From a bacterium (lineage in GTDB: Bacteria; Bdellovibrionota; UBA1018), in NCBI GenBank assembly GCA_019751945.1, contig JAIEMT010000014.1:1-64000 (forward strand): 64,000 nt of DNA, read 5' to 3'. The position numbers and the translations under genes were made by a program. Positions 34,217 to 43,454 of the stretch are shown here, one piece after another; positions within the stretch are counted from its first letter, which is position 1; each line of letters starts with the position of its first letter. A model generated the notes under the pieces. That model saw only the letters and a program-made list of their open reading frames with translations. It did not search any database and was not told the DNA's origin.

Positions 34217-35902
34217 ATGACACAAAAATTTGCGTTCACGATGCAGGGCGTTGGAAAAATCTATCCGCCCAATAAACAAGTCCTTCGGGATATCTACCTG
34301 TCCTTTTTTTACGGAGCCAAGATCGGCGTTCTAGGCTTAAACGGTTCTGGAAAATCGACCCTGATGAAGATCATGGCCGGGGTAGAAAAGAATTTTAACG
34401 GTGAAGCTCGTCCGGGCGACGGCATCAAAGTGGGTTATCTTCAGCAGGAACCCGAGCTCAATGATGCTCAGACGGTCAAAGAAAATATTTATTCGGGAAT
34501 GGGCGAAATCGTCGTTCTCCTGAAGCGCTTCGAAGAAATTAACAACGCGTTTGCGAATCCTGACCTCGATCCCGACAAGATGGAAAAGCTTTTAGCCGAG
34601 CAAGGCGAGCTTCAGGAAAAAATCGAACATGCTAACGGCTGGGATATTGATCGCAAGCTGGATATCGCCATGGATGCGCTCCGGGCTCCGCCGGCAGATA
34701 CACTGGTTAAAACACTTTCCGGGGGAGAGCGCCGTCGTGTGGCACTTTGCCGCCTTCTCTTGCAAGAACCCGATATTCTTTTGCTCGATGAGCCGACCAA
34801 CCATCTCGACGCGGAGTCGGTGTTTTGGTTGGAGCGTTTTTTAAAGGAGTATCGAGGTACCGTCGTGGCCGTAACCCATGATCGTTACTTCTTAGACAAC
34901 GTCGCAGGTTGGATTTTGGAATTGGATCGCGGTCACGGAATTCCTTGGGAAGGAAATTATTCTTCCTGGCTGGATCAGAAGAGTGCTCGCCTCGCGCAAG
35001 AAGAAAAAAGCGAAGCGAAACGCCAAAAAACTTTGGAACGCGAGTTAGAGTGGGTTCGCATGAGTCCGCGCGCTCGACAAGCCAAGAGCAAAGCTCGACT
35101 CTCGGCTTACGAAAAACTTTTGGCCGAGGATCGTCCGGATCGCGTCGACGAAATGGAAATTTACATTCCGTCGGGTCCGCGTTTAGGGAACTTAGTCATC
35201 GAAGCCAATAAAATTTCTAAATCTTTCGGCGATAAAGTTCTTTTCGACGATTTCACATTCAACATTCCCCCGGCCAGTATTGTCGGCGTGATTGGGGCAA
35301 ACGGAGCAGGGAAGACCACTCTTTTCAAAATGATCACGGGGCAGGAAAAGCCCGATCGCGGCACCATGCGCATCGGTGAAACCGTGAAGCTCGCGTACGT
35401 CGATCAATCCCGCGATGTGCTCGACCCTAACAAAACAGTTTGGGAAGAAATTTCAGACGGAAAAAACGAAACCATCATGCTTGGCAATCGCGAAGTGCAA
35501 TCTCGTGCTTATTGCGCGCGATTTAATTTCACCGGCGGCGACCAGCAGAAAAAGGTGGGCGTACTTTCCGGTGGGGAGCGCAATCGCGTTCATCTCGCCA
35601 AGATTCTGAAATCAGGCGGTAACGTTCTGCTTCTCGACGAGCCGACCAACGACCTCGACGTCAACACCCTGCGCGCCTTAGAAGATGCACTGCTCAGCTT
35701 CGCCGGCTGTGCCATCGTGATCAGCCACGATCGCTGGTTCTTAGATCGTATCTGCACGCACATCATGGCGTTTGAAGGCGATAGCAAGGTGGTCTTAGTC
35801 GAAGGTGGATTCCAGGATTACGAAGAAGACAAGAAGCGCCGTCTCGGACCCGAAGCCATTCAGCCTCATCGCATCAAGTACAAAAAACTGGTTTTAAACT
35901 AG
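34217..35902 (+). CDS. ettA: energy-dependent translational throttle protein EttA
   Basis: 561 residues, near the usual 555. Two ABC modules are visible: Walker A GLNGSGKST and GANGAGKTT, signatures LSGGERRRVAL and LSGGERNRVHL, and EPTNHLDAES and EPTNDLDVNT for Walker B. The start TQKFAFTMQGVGKIYPPNKQ and the arm region are characteristic of EttA among ABC-F proteins. It binds the ribosomal E site and gates translation in response to the ATP/ADP ratio. There is no clear ribosome site before the ATG. Its stop overlaps the next gene's stop on the other strand in a CTAG. Confidence 0.95.
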   Translation: MTQKFAFTMQGVGKIYPPNKQVLRDIYLSFFYGAKIGVLGLNGSGKSTLMKIMAGVEKNFNGEARPGDGIKVGYLQQEPELNDAQTVKENIYSGMGEIVVLLKRFEEINNAFANPDLDPDKMEKLLAEQGELQEKIEHANGWDIDRKLDIAMDALRAPPADTLVKTLSGGERRRVALCRLLLQEPDILLLDEPTNHLDAESVFWLERFLKEYRGTVVAVTHDRYFLDNVAGWILELDRGHGIPWEGNYSSWLDQKSARLAQEEKSEAKRQKTLERELEWVRMSPRARQAKSKARLSAYEKLLAEDRPDRVDEMEIYIPSGPRLGNLVIEANKISKSFGDKVLFDDFTFNIPPASIVGVIGANGAGKTTLFKMITGQEKPDRGTMRIGETVKLAYVDQSRDVLDPNKTVWEEISDGKNETIMLGNREVQSRAYCARFNFTGGDQQKKVGVLSGGERNRVHLAKILKSGGNVLLLDEPTNDLDVNTLRALEDALLSFAGCAIVISHDRWFLDRICTHIMAFEGDSKVVLVEGGFQDYEEDKKRRLGPEAIQPHRIKYKKLVLN

Positions 35903-36468
35903 TTTGGGCAGTTGAGCGGCTTTACTGCGTCGTTGAAAAAATTCTGCGAGACGTTTTCGTAAGCAAAAAGCTCGGTAAAATTTCCTTGTTCACGCGATGT
36001 GAGCCCATTGATTCTACTTGCTTGATAAAATCGGGAACGCATGTCCCCGCTGTTGCCAGCGATTCGCTTTGCCTCTTTACAGAATTCAGAGACCGTTAAA
36101 GTGGATCGTCCCGATTCTTTACATCCTTTTTCCCAGGTAACAAAGGGAGGAAAGGGAATAAAGAATAGAGGTGTAATAAATGTCACTCGAGTTACTTCCG
36201 CTCCAGACATGTTTGCGAGATCGCAGAGTAGTTGTTTGCGCTCCCCTAAATGTTTACCAGCAGAAGAGAGCGGAAAGCCCATTGAGTTTTCGACGGAGTT
36301 GAGAATTCCCATCTGTTTACTGGTCCAATTCAAGCTCTCGACCATGGCCTTGGAATCGATGGTGACGCGTTCTCCGGTCACCGAAGTGAGGGAGCCGTCT
36401 TTGGAAGGGACATCTGTTCCGCAGGCGGTGAGGGCGCAGGCGATAAAGGTGGCAAGAAGCTTCTTCAT
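35899..36468 (-). CDS. lipoprotein of unknown function
   Basis: 189 residues with a clean lipobox, CALTAC, at residue 16. The mature part has paired cysteines and one hydrophobic stretch (TFITPLFFIPFPPFVTW). No family recognised. No Shine-Dalgarno sequence is visible before the ATG, and a promoter at 36479-36505 would start transcription only about four bases before it, so the mRNA may be leaderless. Confidence 0.68.
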   Translation of the reverse strand: MKKLLATFIACALTACGTDVPSKDGSLTSVTGERVTIDSKAMVESLNWTSKQMGILNSVENSMGFPLSSAGKHLGERKQLLCDLANMSGAEVTRVTFITPLFFIPFPPFVTWEKGCKESGRSTLTVSEFCKEAKRIAGNSGDMRSRFYQASRINGLTSREQGNFTELFAYENVSQNFFNDAVKPLNCPN

Positions 36469-36478
36469 GGGCGCTGAA

Positions 36479-36505
36479 TTTATAATAGTTGTGTTTATTA
36501 ATCAA
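36479..36505 (-). promoter_or_regulatory. candidate promoter for the 35899-36468 lipoprotein
   Basis: On the minus strand TTGATT (36500-36505), a 15-base spacer, and TATAAA (36479-36484). The spacer is short, so this is tentative. The start codon follows within 11 bases of the -10. Confidence 0.35.
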
Positions 36506-36565
36506 TTATATAAAAACCATTATAAATCGATTAGTTATGGCTTAGGGGCTAACGCCGTGCCGCTT

Positions 36566-37414
36566 TTAACGATGATGAAGAAGCTGGTGATGACCTCTGC
36601 AGAGTAATGCCAGATTACTAAGAGTCGTTTCCCCTCCCTGTGACAGGGGCTTGAGATGATGAATGTCGAGCCAGCGTCTTTCCTGACAGCGCTTGCCTTC
36701 GTTGACATGGGTACACTGAGCCTGATCGCGTTTCTGAATGGCATGCTTGAGAGGGGCTGCGTACCGTCTTCGATTTTTCCAGCGCTCGCTGGGCGATGTT
36801 CTTACTTCTGCACAAACTCGCGCCGGCGCGACTGGTTTGGAGCGATTGGCTTTCTCAAGGGGATCGTTTTTCTGAAGATATAAATCCGCCATGGCTTCTA
36901 AAGTCTGTTCGAGAGAGGCAGCCGTCTTTTTGGACTCGAGATCTTGAATGCGTTTCAGCTTTTTCAGAAGCGCTTCTGAAATCCCCAGCTTCAACTCCAC
37001 CCGCTCTTCAGCCACATACCGAGTGGTTTCTTTCCCACTCTTCTCCGGAAATTCTTTGGCAATGGCTTTCTCCAGTTCTCGCTTTGGAAGTTGCGCCGCC
37101 GCCTGAAGCCACTTGTCTTGATTTTCAGGAGTCAGAATCGAAACAATCACCTTGGCATTCGATAGTGAAATCTCCTGCTCTTGAATCATTTCTTTCAAAG
37201 CAGGAACCTGAACGGCCTTTCTAGAAATTGTAATGAAGTTATAGGCAACGCTCTCTGAAAGCCCAAGGGACCTCACATAGTCAAAGAGACTTTTAAACCC
37301 GTACTCTCGATAACCTTTACAATGATCGATTTCCTGCAAAGTCGAAATCAATTCCGTTTCTGCTCGAAGATACGTTTTCACCAACGCCACAGCTCTTTCA
37401 TGCAAAGTTTTCAT
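36566..37414 (-). CDS. HNH endonuclease-domain protein
   Basis: 282 residues from ATG 37414; a longer frame upstream lacks support. The N-terminal 220 residues are helical, resembling the leader domain found in front of HNH domains in many predatory and related bacteria. The C-terminal HNH nuclease motif is clear: QCTHVN, then RRWLDIHHLKPLSQGGETT, then NLALLCRGHHQLLH, with zinc cysteines at QC and CQERRW. Such proteins are DNA nucleases of uncertain role; nothing nearby marks it as part of a restriction or mobile system. Confidence 0.82.
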   Translation of the reverse strand: MKTLHERAVALVKTYLRAETELISTLQEIDHCKGYREYGFKSLFDYVRSLGLSESVAYNFITISRKAVQVPALKEMIQEQEISLSNAKVIVSILTPENQDKWLQAAAQLPKRELEKAIAKEFPEKSGKETTRYVAEERVELKLGISEALLKKLKRIQDLESKKTAASLEQTLEAMADLYLQKNDPLEKANRSKPVAPARVCAEVRTSPSERWKNRRRYAAPLKHAIQKRDQAQCTHVNEGKRCQERRWLDIHHLKPLSQGGETTLSNLALLCRGHHQLLHHR

Positions 37415-37602
37415 GCGCACTCTGTAACACAGGGTTTTTTGGCAAGCGCATTTGCACGCTAGTGAAAGAAGTCCCGGATTATTTTTTGAAATCAAAAATA
37501 GTTCTGTTCGTTCGAAGAAGCAGAAATAAACGCGAATAAAAGGATTTTAAAATCCCATCTCGAACTCCCAGTGATTGCTCTCCAAAAACCTGTCAAGCAT
37601 TT

Positions 37603-38104
37603 CTAAAATTGTTCCTGGATTTTTACTCGCGCCGGAGTGTGTTTGGAAAGTCCCAAAAATTGACGATGATTCTCGTAGGGATGTCTCAGATCATTCTCAG
37701 GCGCCATTTCCAACCCGTCACTCCTAGTAAACGATGGAATTAGGACTTTCCAAACACACTCCGGCGCGAGTTGTTTTTGCTTCTTCAGCAACTCAAACCG
37801 TGAAGAATGCACGACGCACCTTTCTGCCTGGCGCCAATGATTCACGCGAACTTGAAAAAAGCCGACATCAAAAACAAAGAGCGCTAAGACTGCCCAACGG
37901 GCAGGCACGATTTTCTTCGGAAGTAAATTCGACTTCCACAAATCCCAAAGGAGCAACCCGCCTACCCAGAAGTAGAACGGAACGCCTTCTTCCCCTTCAT
38001 TATTAGTGAGTGCTGTGAACGCGGCCAATTCTTCCGAAGAGGATTGTATGAAGGAAGCCTAAGACGAAGAGAGCTCTCAGCCCGAGTCCCGTTTGCCGCT
38101 TCAT
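37603..38104 (-). pseudogene. frameshifted membrane-protein gene remnant
   Basis: A frame begins with an ATG at 38104, overlapping the fic stop (ATGA), and reads a leader-like start (LGLRALFVLGFLHTILFG) before stopping. The following frame, 37603-38028, has no ATG (only TTG) and continues with two hydrophobic segments (FYFWVGGLLLWDLW and WAVLALFVFDVGFF). Joined by a one-base shift in the region near 38030-38055 they give one protein of about 160 residues with three hydrophobic segments. Either a frameshift mutation, a sequencing error or programmed shift explains this. The C-terminal part is overlaid by an inverted repeat. Confidence 0.5.
37625..37771. repeat. perfect 29-bp inverted repeat with 89-bp spacer
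   Basis: Positions 37625-37653 and 37743-37771 are exact reverse complements over 29 bases (first arm starts ACTCGCGCCGGAGTG). The bases just outside and just inside the arms do not pair. The arms lie within the C-terminal region of the frameshifted gene remnant. The spacer is too long for a normal terminator. No transposase, recombinase or other copy of the repeat is seen in the window. Confidence 0.85.
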
Positions 38105-38622
38105 CTTTTGGTAATGAACTTCGCCATTTGTTTCACGGTGTCGCGGAGGTTTTGAACCTGAGCCTTGTCGCGAATATCTCCCAAGCCAATTTCATGCAAG
38201 GCCACTCCCGAAAGGGGAACCCCGTACCGTCGCAAGAAGTACTCCGCCGCCACTACCGCCGTTCTGCGGTTAGCATCATTAAAGGGGTGGGTCAGGACTA
38301 GGCCGACGTAGATATCCACAGCCGCATCCACCACATTCCCGGCTTCGGCTTGTTCCGTTGCTCGGTGAAGTTTCTCACGCACCGACTGCTTAGGGTCGGC
38401 AATCATGGAGAAGGTTTCGACCTTTCCTGATGCCAAGGTCAAAGAAATGGTCCCTTCTCGCCAGGGGTCTTCCGTGCTGCCCATTAAAATATTGTTTAAG
38501 CGCGCCAATTCTGTGGTCGTCATTAAAACGCGTTTCTCAGCCATGCTGGCCGAGATTCCGAGGGCGCGTTCTAAACGGGTTTTTTCCAACTGCGTAGCTA
38601 AGGAATCGGGTTGATCTGTCAC
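38101..38622 (-). CDS. Fic/Doc family protein
   Basis: 173 residues. The Fic motif is HPFNDANRR, with catalytic His112, which fits the Doc-like form (H-x-F-x-D-A-N-x-R) rather than the HPFxxGNGR of AMP-transferring Fic enzymes. Fic proteins modify other proteins with nucleotide or phosphate groups. The residues before the motif (GLVLTHPF) and after (AVVAAEYFLRRYG) match the family. No antitoxin gene or inhibitory (S/T)xxxE(G/N) segment is obvious. It is divergent from clpS, so it is not clearly a toxin-antitoxin pair. No strong ribosome site. Confidence 0.82.
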   Translation of the reverse strand: MTDQPDSLATQLEKTRLERALGISASMAEKRVLMTTTELARLNNILMGSTEDPWREGTISLTLASGKVETFSMIADPKQSVREKLHRATEQAEAGNVVDAAVDIYVGLVLTHPFNDANRRTAVVAAEYFLRRYGVPLSGVALHEIGLGDIRDKAQVQNLRDTVKQMAKFITKR

Positions 38623-38718
38623 AACGGCAAAACCTTACTATTAAAGGCCGTTCGAACGCATCTCAAAAATAGGGAATCTGCCCTGCGTCGTGAAAGTATG
38701 CTATTCTCTTTCCTCAGG

Positions 38719-39039
38719 ATGGGCCACCAAGAGGAATCCGGCGACGGAACAGGGGTAGCAGTAGAAGAAGGGCGGCCCAAGCTCAAAGAACCTCCTCGTT
38801 TTGCTGTGCTCTTGCACAACGACGACTACACGACGTTCGACTTTGTGGTGGAGGTGCTTCAGCGGTTCTTTCATAAGACCACTGAGGAGGCTTCCGAGAT
38901 CACTTTGAAAGTTCACCATGAAGGTAGAGGTCTGGCGGGTGTCTTTACCCAGCAGATCGCCGAGACCAAGGTTGTTCAGGTCATGGATTACGCCCGTGCT
39001 CATGGATTTCCGCTCCGCGCATCCGTCGAGCCCGCTTAA
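38719..39039 (+). CDS. clpS: ATP-dependent Clp protease adaptor ClpS
   Basis: 106 residues from ATG 38719, the same length as E. coli ClpS. The N-end binding core is visible: FAVLLHNDDYTTFDFVVEVLQ, then TEEASEITLKVHHEGRGLAGV and AETKVVQVMDYARAHG. ClpS delivers proteins with destabilising N-terminal residues to ClpA. ATGs at 38698 and further upstream are open; I chose 38719 for its length and because the sequence before it is not conserved-looking. It is 14 bases upstream of clpA, so they are co-transcribed. Confidence 0.93.
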   Translation: MGHQEESGDGTGVAVEEGRPKLKEPPRFAVLLHNDDYTTFDFVVEVLQRFFHKTTEEASEITLKVHHEGRGLAGVFTQQIAETKVVQVMDYARAHGFPLRASVEPA

Positions 39040-39053
39040 AGAAGGAGTCCCCG

Positions 39054-41432
39054 ATGATCGGCAGACGAACTGAAGCAGTTTTAAATCGATCTGTTCGCTA
39101 CGCGATTGAGCACGAGCAGGAATATTTCACTCTCGAGCACATTCTTTGGAGTCTTTTAGATGAAGCGGAGGTGGTGGAAACCATCAAGGCTTGCGGCGGG
39201 GAGCCTTCGGTTCTTCGAAATGAGCTCGAGGAACACTTAGAAAAAGACGTGCCGCGGTCTCCTAAAAAATCCGATACGCCGGCAGAGCATCCGGTTGCGA
39301 CTTTGGGAATTCAGCGCCTCATTCAGCGCGCGCTATTTCATGTTCAGTCCGCAGGCAAAGATGAAATTCTTCCGATGGATCTTTTTGTGGCGTTGTTTCA
39401 AGCCAAAGATTCCCATGCTCTTCACTTGCTTGGTAAGCAGGGAATCGAGCGCTTAGATGTCCTCAATTTCATTAGTCATGGCACTCGCCGGGATGAAAGC
39501 TCCATCTTAGGGGGTGGGGGAGGACTCGGTTCCGTCGCAGGGGGATCGGATCCGGAAGCTGAATTTGGAAATCGGAGTGGGAATGGGAGTGGAAATCAAG
39601 ACCCCCTCACACTCTATGGTCAGGATTTGAATGCTCGCGCTCAAGCGGGAAAGATTGATCCGTTGATTGGTAGAACGCTCGAATTAGAAAGAATGGTTCA
39701 AGTGCTTTGCCGTCGAAGAAAGAATAATCCGCTTCTCGTGGGTGAAGCGGGCGTTGGAAAAACGGCTTTGGCAGAAGGCCTGGCTCTGAGAATTGTGAAT
39801 GGAGAGGTGCCCTCTCTTTTAGAAAACTGCTCGGTCTATGCGTTGGATTTGGGTTCACTCCTGGCCGGCGCAAAGTTTCGGGGTGACTTCGAGCAACGTT
39901 TGAAAAGAGTTCTCGCAGCGCTTGAGGCAAAAATTGAAAAAGGCATTCAGCCCATTTTGTTCATTGATGAAATTCATACGCTGATCGGCGCGGGTGCTGT
40001 GAGCGGCGGCGTACTCGATGCTGCGAACATGTTGAAGCCCTTGCTCACTCAAGGTGAGATCAAGTGCATTGGCTCCACAACCTATGCGGAGTACCGAAAC
40101 ACTTTTGAAAAAGATCACGCTCTGGTCCGTCGCTTCCAAAAGATTGATGTGCCAGAACCGTCTCAAGACGAATCGATTCAGATTTTAAATGGATTGAAGC
40201 TGAAGTTCGAAGCACACCACGGTGTGGAATATTCCCAGGAAGCGATTCGAGCGGCGGTTGAGCTTTCAGCGAAGCACATCACTGACCGTTTCTTGCCGGA
40301 TAAGGCCATCGATGTGATCGACGAAGTGGGTGCTCGCGCGCGACTTGCGAAAAAGAATGTGAAAGATTCTGAAGTCTCGCCCGCGGAAGAAAAGCCCACG
40401 CGTATTGATGTGACGGCGATCGAAGACGTCATTGCGCAGATGGCGCGAATTCCGGCCCGCTCGGTGAATACGAATCAGAAATCTCGCTTGAAGCATCTTG
40501 AACGGGATCTCAAGCTCACCATCTTCGGACAGGACACGGCGATCGATGCCATTACGACGGCGATTCGTTTAGCCCGATCGGGTTTGAGAAATGGCGAAAA
40601 GCCCATGGGGTCCTTCTTGTTTTGTGGGCCCACGGGGGTTGGGAAGACAGAACTGAGCAAACAGCTCGCTCACTGCTTGGGCGTTCCGTTCTTACGATTC
40701 GACATGAGTGAGTACGGTGAAAAGCACACTGTCTCGCGATTGATCGGCGCACCTCCGGGGTACGTAGGGTTTGAGCAGGCCGGTCTGCTGACCGACGCCG
40801 TTTTAAAGAATCCGCATTCGGTGGTTTTGCTGGATGAAATTGAAAAAGCGCATCCGGATATCTGGAACATTTTATTGCAAGTTATGGATCACGGTTTTCT
40901 CACCGACAACAACGGTAGGAAAGCCGATTTCCGAAACGTGGTTTTGCTGATGACATCGAACGTGGGCTCCCGCGATCTCGAGCGTCGTCCGCTCGGGTTT
41001 GAAACCAGCGATGCAGCAAAGGGCCAGCGAGCCCAAAAAGCGGTGGAACAAACTTTTAGTCCTGAGTTTAGGAACCGTTTGGATGCGATCGTGTACTTCG
41101 ATGCGCTTGATCCTGTGACAATTGGCCAAGTGGTAGGCAAGCAAATCTTGGAATTGGAATCTCAGTTGCTTTCCAAGGGAGTCGAAATCGAACTCGATGC
41201 CGAAGTGCGCGAGTGGTTGGCTCAAAAGGGGTATGACCGACAGATGGGCGCGCGCCCCATGGCCCGATTGATTCAGGATTCCTTGAAGAAGCCTCTCGCG
41301 AACGAGATTCTCTTCGGCAAACTTGAAAACGGCGGCAAAGTGAAAGTCACGATTAAGGACGGAGAACTGAAGTTCAAATATTCAGTCGAAAAGGCGAAGG
41401 CCTTGGCTCCGAGTGAGAACAAGCCGGTTTAG
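39054..41432 (+). CDS. clpA: ATP-dependent Clp protease ATP-binding subunit ClpA
   Basis: 792 residues. ClpN repeat domain (about 1-140), a Gly/Ser-rich linker (150-185), then two AAA+ modules: [12 protein letters not shown] and [12 protein letters not shown] in D1, [12 protein letters not shown] and [14 protein letters not shown] in D2. ClpA unfolds substrates for the ClpP peptidase. clpP is not in the window. An AAGGAG site lies ahead of the ATG. Its last 51 bp overlap the end of aat on the other strand. With ClpS and Aat beside it, it completes an N-degron set. Confidence 0.95.
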   Translation: MIGRRTEAVLNRSVRYAIEHEQEYFTLEHILWSLLDEAEVVETIKACGGEPSVLRNELEEHLEKDVPRSPKKSDTPAEHPVATLGIQRLIQRALFHVQSAGKDEILPMDLFVALFQAKDSHALHLLGKQGIERLDVLNFISHGTRRDESSILGGGGGLGSVAGGSDPEAEFGNRSGNGSGNQDPLTLYGQDLNARAQAGKIDPLIGRTLELERMVQVLCRRRKNNPLLVGEAGVGKTALAEGLALRIVNGEVPSLLENCSVYALDLGSLLAGAKFRGDFEQRLKRVLAALEAKIEKGIQPILFIDEIHTLIGAGAVSGGVLDAANMLKPLLTQGEIKCIGSTTYAEYRNTFEKDHALVRRFQKIDVPEPSQDESIQILNGLKLKFEAHHGVEYSQEAIRAAVELSAKHITDRFLPDKAIDVIDEVGARARLAKKNVKDSEVSPAEEKPTRIDVTAIEDVIAQMARIPARSVNTNQKSRLKHLERDLKLTIFGQDTAIDAITTAIRLARSGLRNGEKPMGSFLFCGPTGVGKTELSKQLAHCLGVPFLRFDMSEYGEKHTVSRLIGAPPGYVGFEQAGLLTDAVLKNPHSVVLLDEIEKAHPDIWNILLQVMDHGFLTDNNGRKADFRNVVLLMTSNVGSRDLERRPLGFETSDAAKGQRAQKAVEQTFSPEFRNRLDAIVYFDALDPVTIGQVVGKQILELESQLLSKGVEIELDAEVREWLAQKGYDRQMGARPMARLIQDSLKKPLANEILFGKLENGGKVKVTIKDGELKFKYSVEKAKALAPSENKPV

Positions 41433-42023
41433 GAATTCTTTCCGAGGAATCAGCTTGGCTCCTAACGCCTTCATGTGCGGAGTCATCACTTGAATGTCCA
41501 TCCAATGGAGTCCGCGTGTCTGCAGATGCTCTGCTAATTTCAACAGAGCAAGCTTCGAAGTATTTGGCCGAAGGTGAAACATGCTTTCGCCCGCAAAGCT
41601 TCCGTCGGATTCGACTCCGTAGAGACCTCCGACCAGTTCATCGCCATCCCAAACTTCCACGCTATGGGCATGACCTTCGCGGTGAAAAACTTTGTAGGCT
41701 TCCGTTAATTCGTTGGTGATCCAAGTGGGGCGTCCCGAAGCACAGGCTTCGATGACTTGGTCAAACGCCTCATCAAAAGAAATTCGAAACGAGTTTTTCT
41801 TCAGAAATTTTTTTAAACTCTTGGGGATGTGAATTTCTGAAAAATCTAAAACCCCGCGCTCCGGTGGACTGAACCACAGGAGTGGTTCACCTTCTTCAAT
41901 GGGCCAGGGAAAGATTCCTTGGCGGTAAGCATTCATGAGCGAGATGGGATGCAAATCTCCGCCGACGGCGAGGAGGCCATCGGGGCCTGCTTCTTTGGGA
42001 TCTGGAAATCGCACGATCGGCAT
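41382..42023 (-). CDS. aat: leucyl/phenylalanyl-tRNA-protein transferase
   Basis: 213 residues. Family blocks are FPDPKEAGPDGLLAVGGDL, AYRQGIFPWP, LLWFSPPERGVL, and GLYGVESDGSFAGESMFHL. The enzyme adds Leu or Phe to proteins with N-terminal Lys or Arg, making N-degrons that ClpS recognises and ClpAP degrades. Its position next to clpS-clpA, convergent with clpA and overlapping it by 51 bp, puts the whole degradation route together. It diverges from the barrel gene at 42141. Confidence 0.95.
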   Translation of the reverse strand: MPIVRFPDPKEAGPDGLLAVGGDLHPISLMNAYRQGIFPWPIEEGEPLLWFSPPERGVLDFSEIHIPKSLKKFLKKNSFRISFDEAFDQVIEACASGRPTWITNELTEAYKVFHREGHAHSVEVWDGDELVGGLYGVESDGSFAGESMFHLRPNTSKLALLKLAEHLQTRGLHWMDIQVMTPHMKALGAKLIPRKEFLNRLVLTRSQGLRLFD

Positions 42024-42140
42024 GGGCAGTTTTATCGTAACACAGAGATATCCGACGTAAACGGTCGAGCGGTAGCTTGCAATCTGTGTAATGTCGCGAT
42101 AAGACGGCGCAGCGCTTCAATGCGGGGTGCTAGGGAAGTC

Positions 42141-43454
42141 ATGGAACGCCTGATTCAACTCTTTGGAATAACAGCTTTTTTCTTTGCGCTTTCGGCCATG
42201 GCTGCCGTGGGTAGCTCCACGTCTTCCACACCCTCTCGACCGGATCTCGAAATTCTCGCTTCGGTACAAGCCCAAGGTTTTGCAGCCGCAGGATTAAGCG
42301 CGAGGATTACGTTTGACCCGTCTATTCGATCCGAAACTTCGCTTCCTTCCAATTCCATTCCGCTCCGCGAATTTCACATCTACTCTTTTGTTGAAACGGG
42401 AGAACTCGGTGACAAAAGTTTTGATATCGATTCTTCAGCGCTGCGGTGGAAACTCGGCGAACGTGGACACTTTTGGTTTGGTCGCACGCAGCCCCTCGAA
42501 GAAGGACGACCTTCGGCCCTTGGAAAAATCAGTTACCTCGATGCGATCGGATCTCGCTGGGGTCAGAATCAGTCCAATGCTTTAGAGCCCCGTGTCTCCG
42601 GTTGGTTGGGATTCGGTGCACACTTCAAGCAGGACAGCGGATTTTTTCAAACCATTTCTTACTCGCCAATTTTTTTACCAAGCTTCGGTCCTGCGGTTAG
42701 TTTTTCTGAGACAGAAATGACTCGCGGAAGTCGTTTCGCAAAGCTGCCTCCCTTTTATTACCAAATGCCTGATGGCGCGATCCTACCGATGCATTATCGA
42801 ATCGATACTGGGAGCATTTGGAACATCGTTCGGCAGGACCAGGTTTTGCTTTCCGTAGGCTATTCTGCCGAAGAGCACGGTGTGGCGTTGACTTATTGGA
42901 GCGCGCCAAGTCCGGACCCGACTGCTCAAACTTCGGGAGTGGTGAAAACCGACAATCAAAATGCTTCGGTGTTAGTTACTGCTGTTCCAAGCTTTCCAGA
43001 AGAACGATTTCTGGCTCTGAGTTATGCCGGAAAGGGGTGGTTGTTAAAACCTCGTTTTCAGTTGGTTCAGGAGTTTCAGAAGCATTCGACTTCTGTTTCG
43101 CTTCAAATTTCTCCGACGCCTTTTATCGATCTCGGTTATCTCAATACGATTTCGCGCGATCCGATTCTAGATTCGGAAACAGGTATTATTTCCGCAAAAT
43201 TTAATCGCGACCTGCTGTGGACAGAGCTGCGGACTTCTTTAGCCGGCGGAAAACTTCTGCCCTCGCTCAAAATGGAATACCAGTACACCTCTGGTTTGGA
43301 AGGAATGTGGATTCGACCCATGGTGAACTATCGTTCGGATGAGCACATGACCTTCTATGCGGGCGCGAGCGTGATTACCGGTCAGGACTACAGCTATTTC
43401 GGAACTTGGAAAGCATTGGACTCCGTTTACATGGGAGCGAGGTATCAGTGGTGA
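42141..43454 (+). CDS. outer-membrane barrel protein (first barrel of a pair)
   Basis: 437 residues from ATG 42141, preceded by AGGGAAG; upstream starts were rejected because the signal peptide (IQLFGITAFFFALSAMA) begins here. The mature protein is made of amphipathic segments with many Trp, Tyr and Gly, and ends GARYQW with a C-terminal Trp, a barrel ending. The segment WFGRTQPLEEG is similar in style to LGRKLMPWNVLDN in the barrel at 48372. Its stop overlaps the next gene (GTGA), which encodes a large lipoprotein, so the two are made together. Confidence 0.75.
   Translation: MERLIQLFGITAFFFALSAMAAVGSSTSSTPSRPDLEILASVQAQGFAAAGLSARITFDPSIRSETSLPSNSIPLREFHIYSFVETGELGDKSFDIDSSALRWKLGERGHFWFGRTQPLEEGRPSALGKISYLDAIGSRWGQNQSNALEPRVSGWLGFGAHFKQDSGFFQTISYSPIFLPSFGPAVSFSETEMTRGSRFAKLPPFYYQMPDGAILPMHYRIDTGSIWNIVRQDQVLLSVGYSAEEHGVALTYWSAPSPDPTAQTSGVVKTDNQNASVLVTAVPSFPEERFLALSYAGKGWLLKPRFQLVQEFQKHSTSVSLQISPTPFIDLGYLNTISRDPILDSETGIISAKFNRDLLWTELRTSLAGGKLLPSLKMEYQYTSGLEGMWIRPMVNYRSDEHMTFYAGASVITGQDYSYFGTWKALDSVYMGARYQW

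Noticed and set aside
37625-37771. Insertion sequence based on the inverted repeat
   Set aside because: No transposase gene, no target-site duplication seen, and the 89-bp spacer has no coding sequence of its own.
37734-38006. 90-residue plus-strand ORF with the same KHTPARV peptide
   Set aside because: It is produced by the second arm of the inverted repeat and lacks family or start support.
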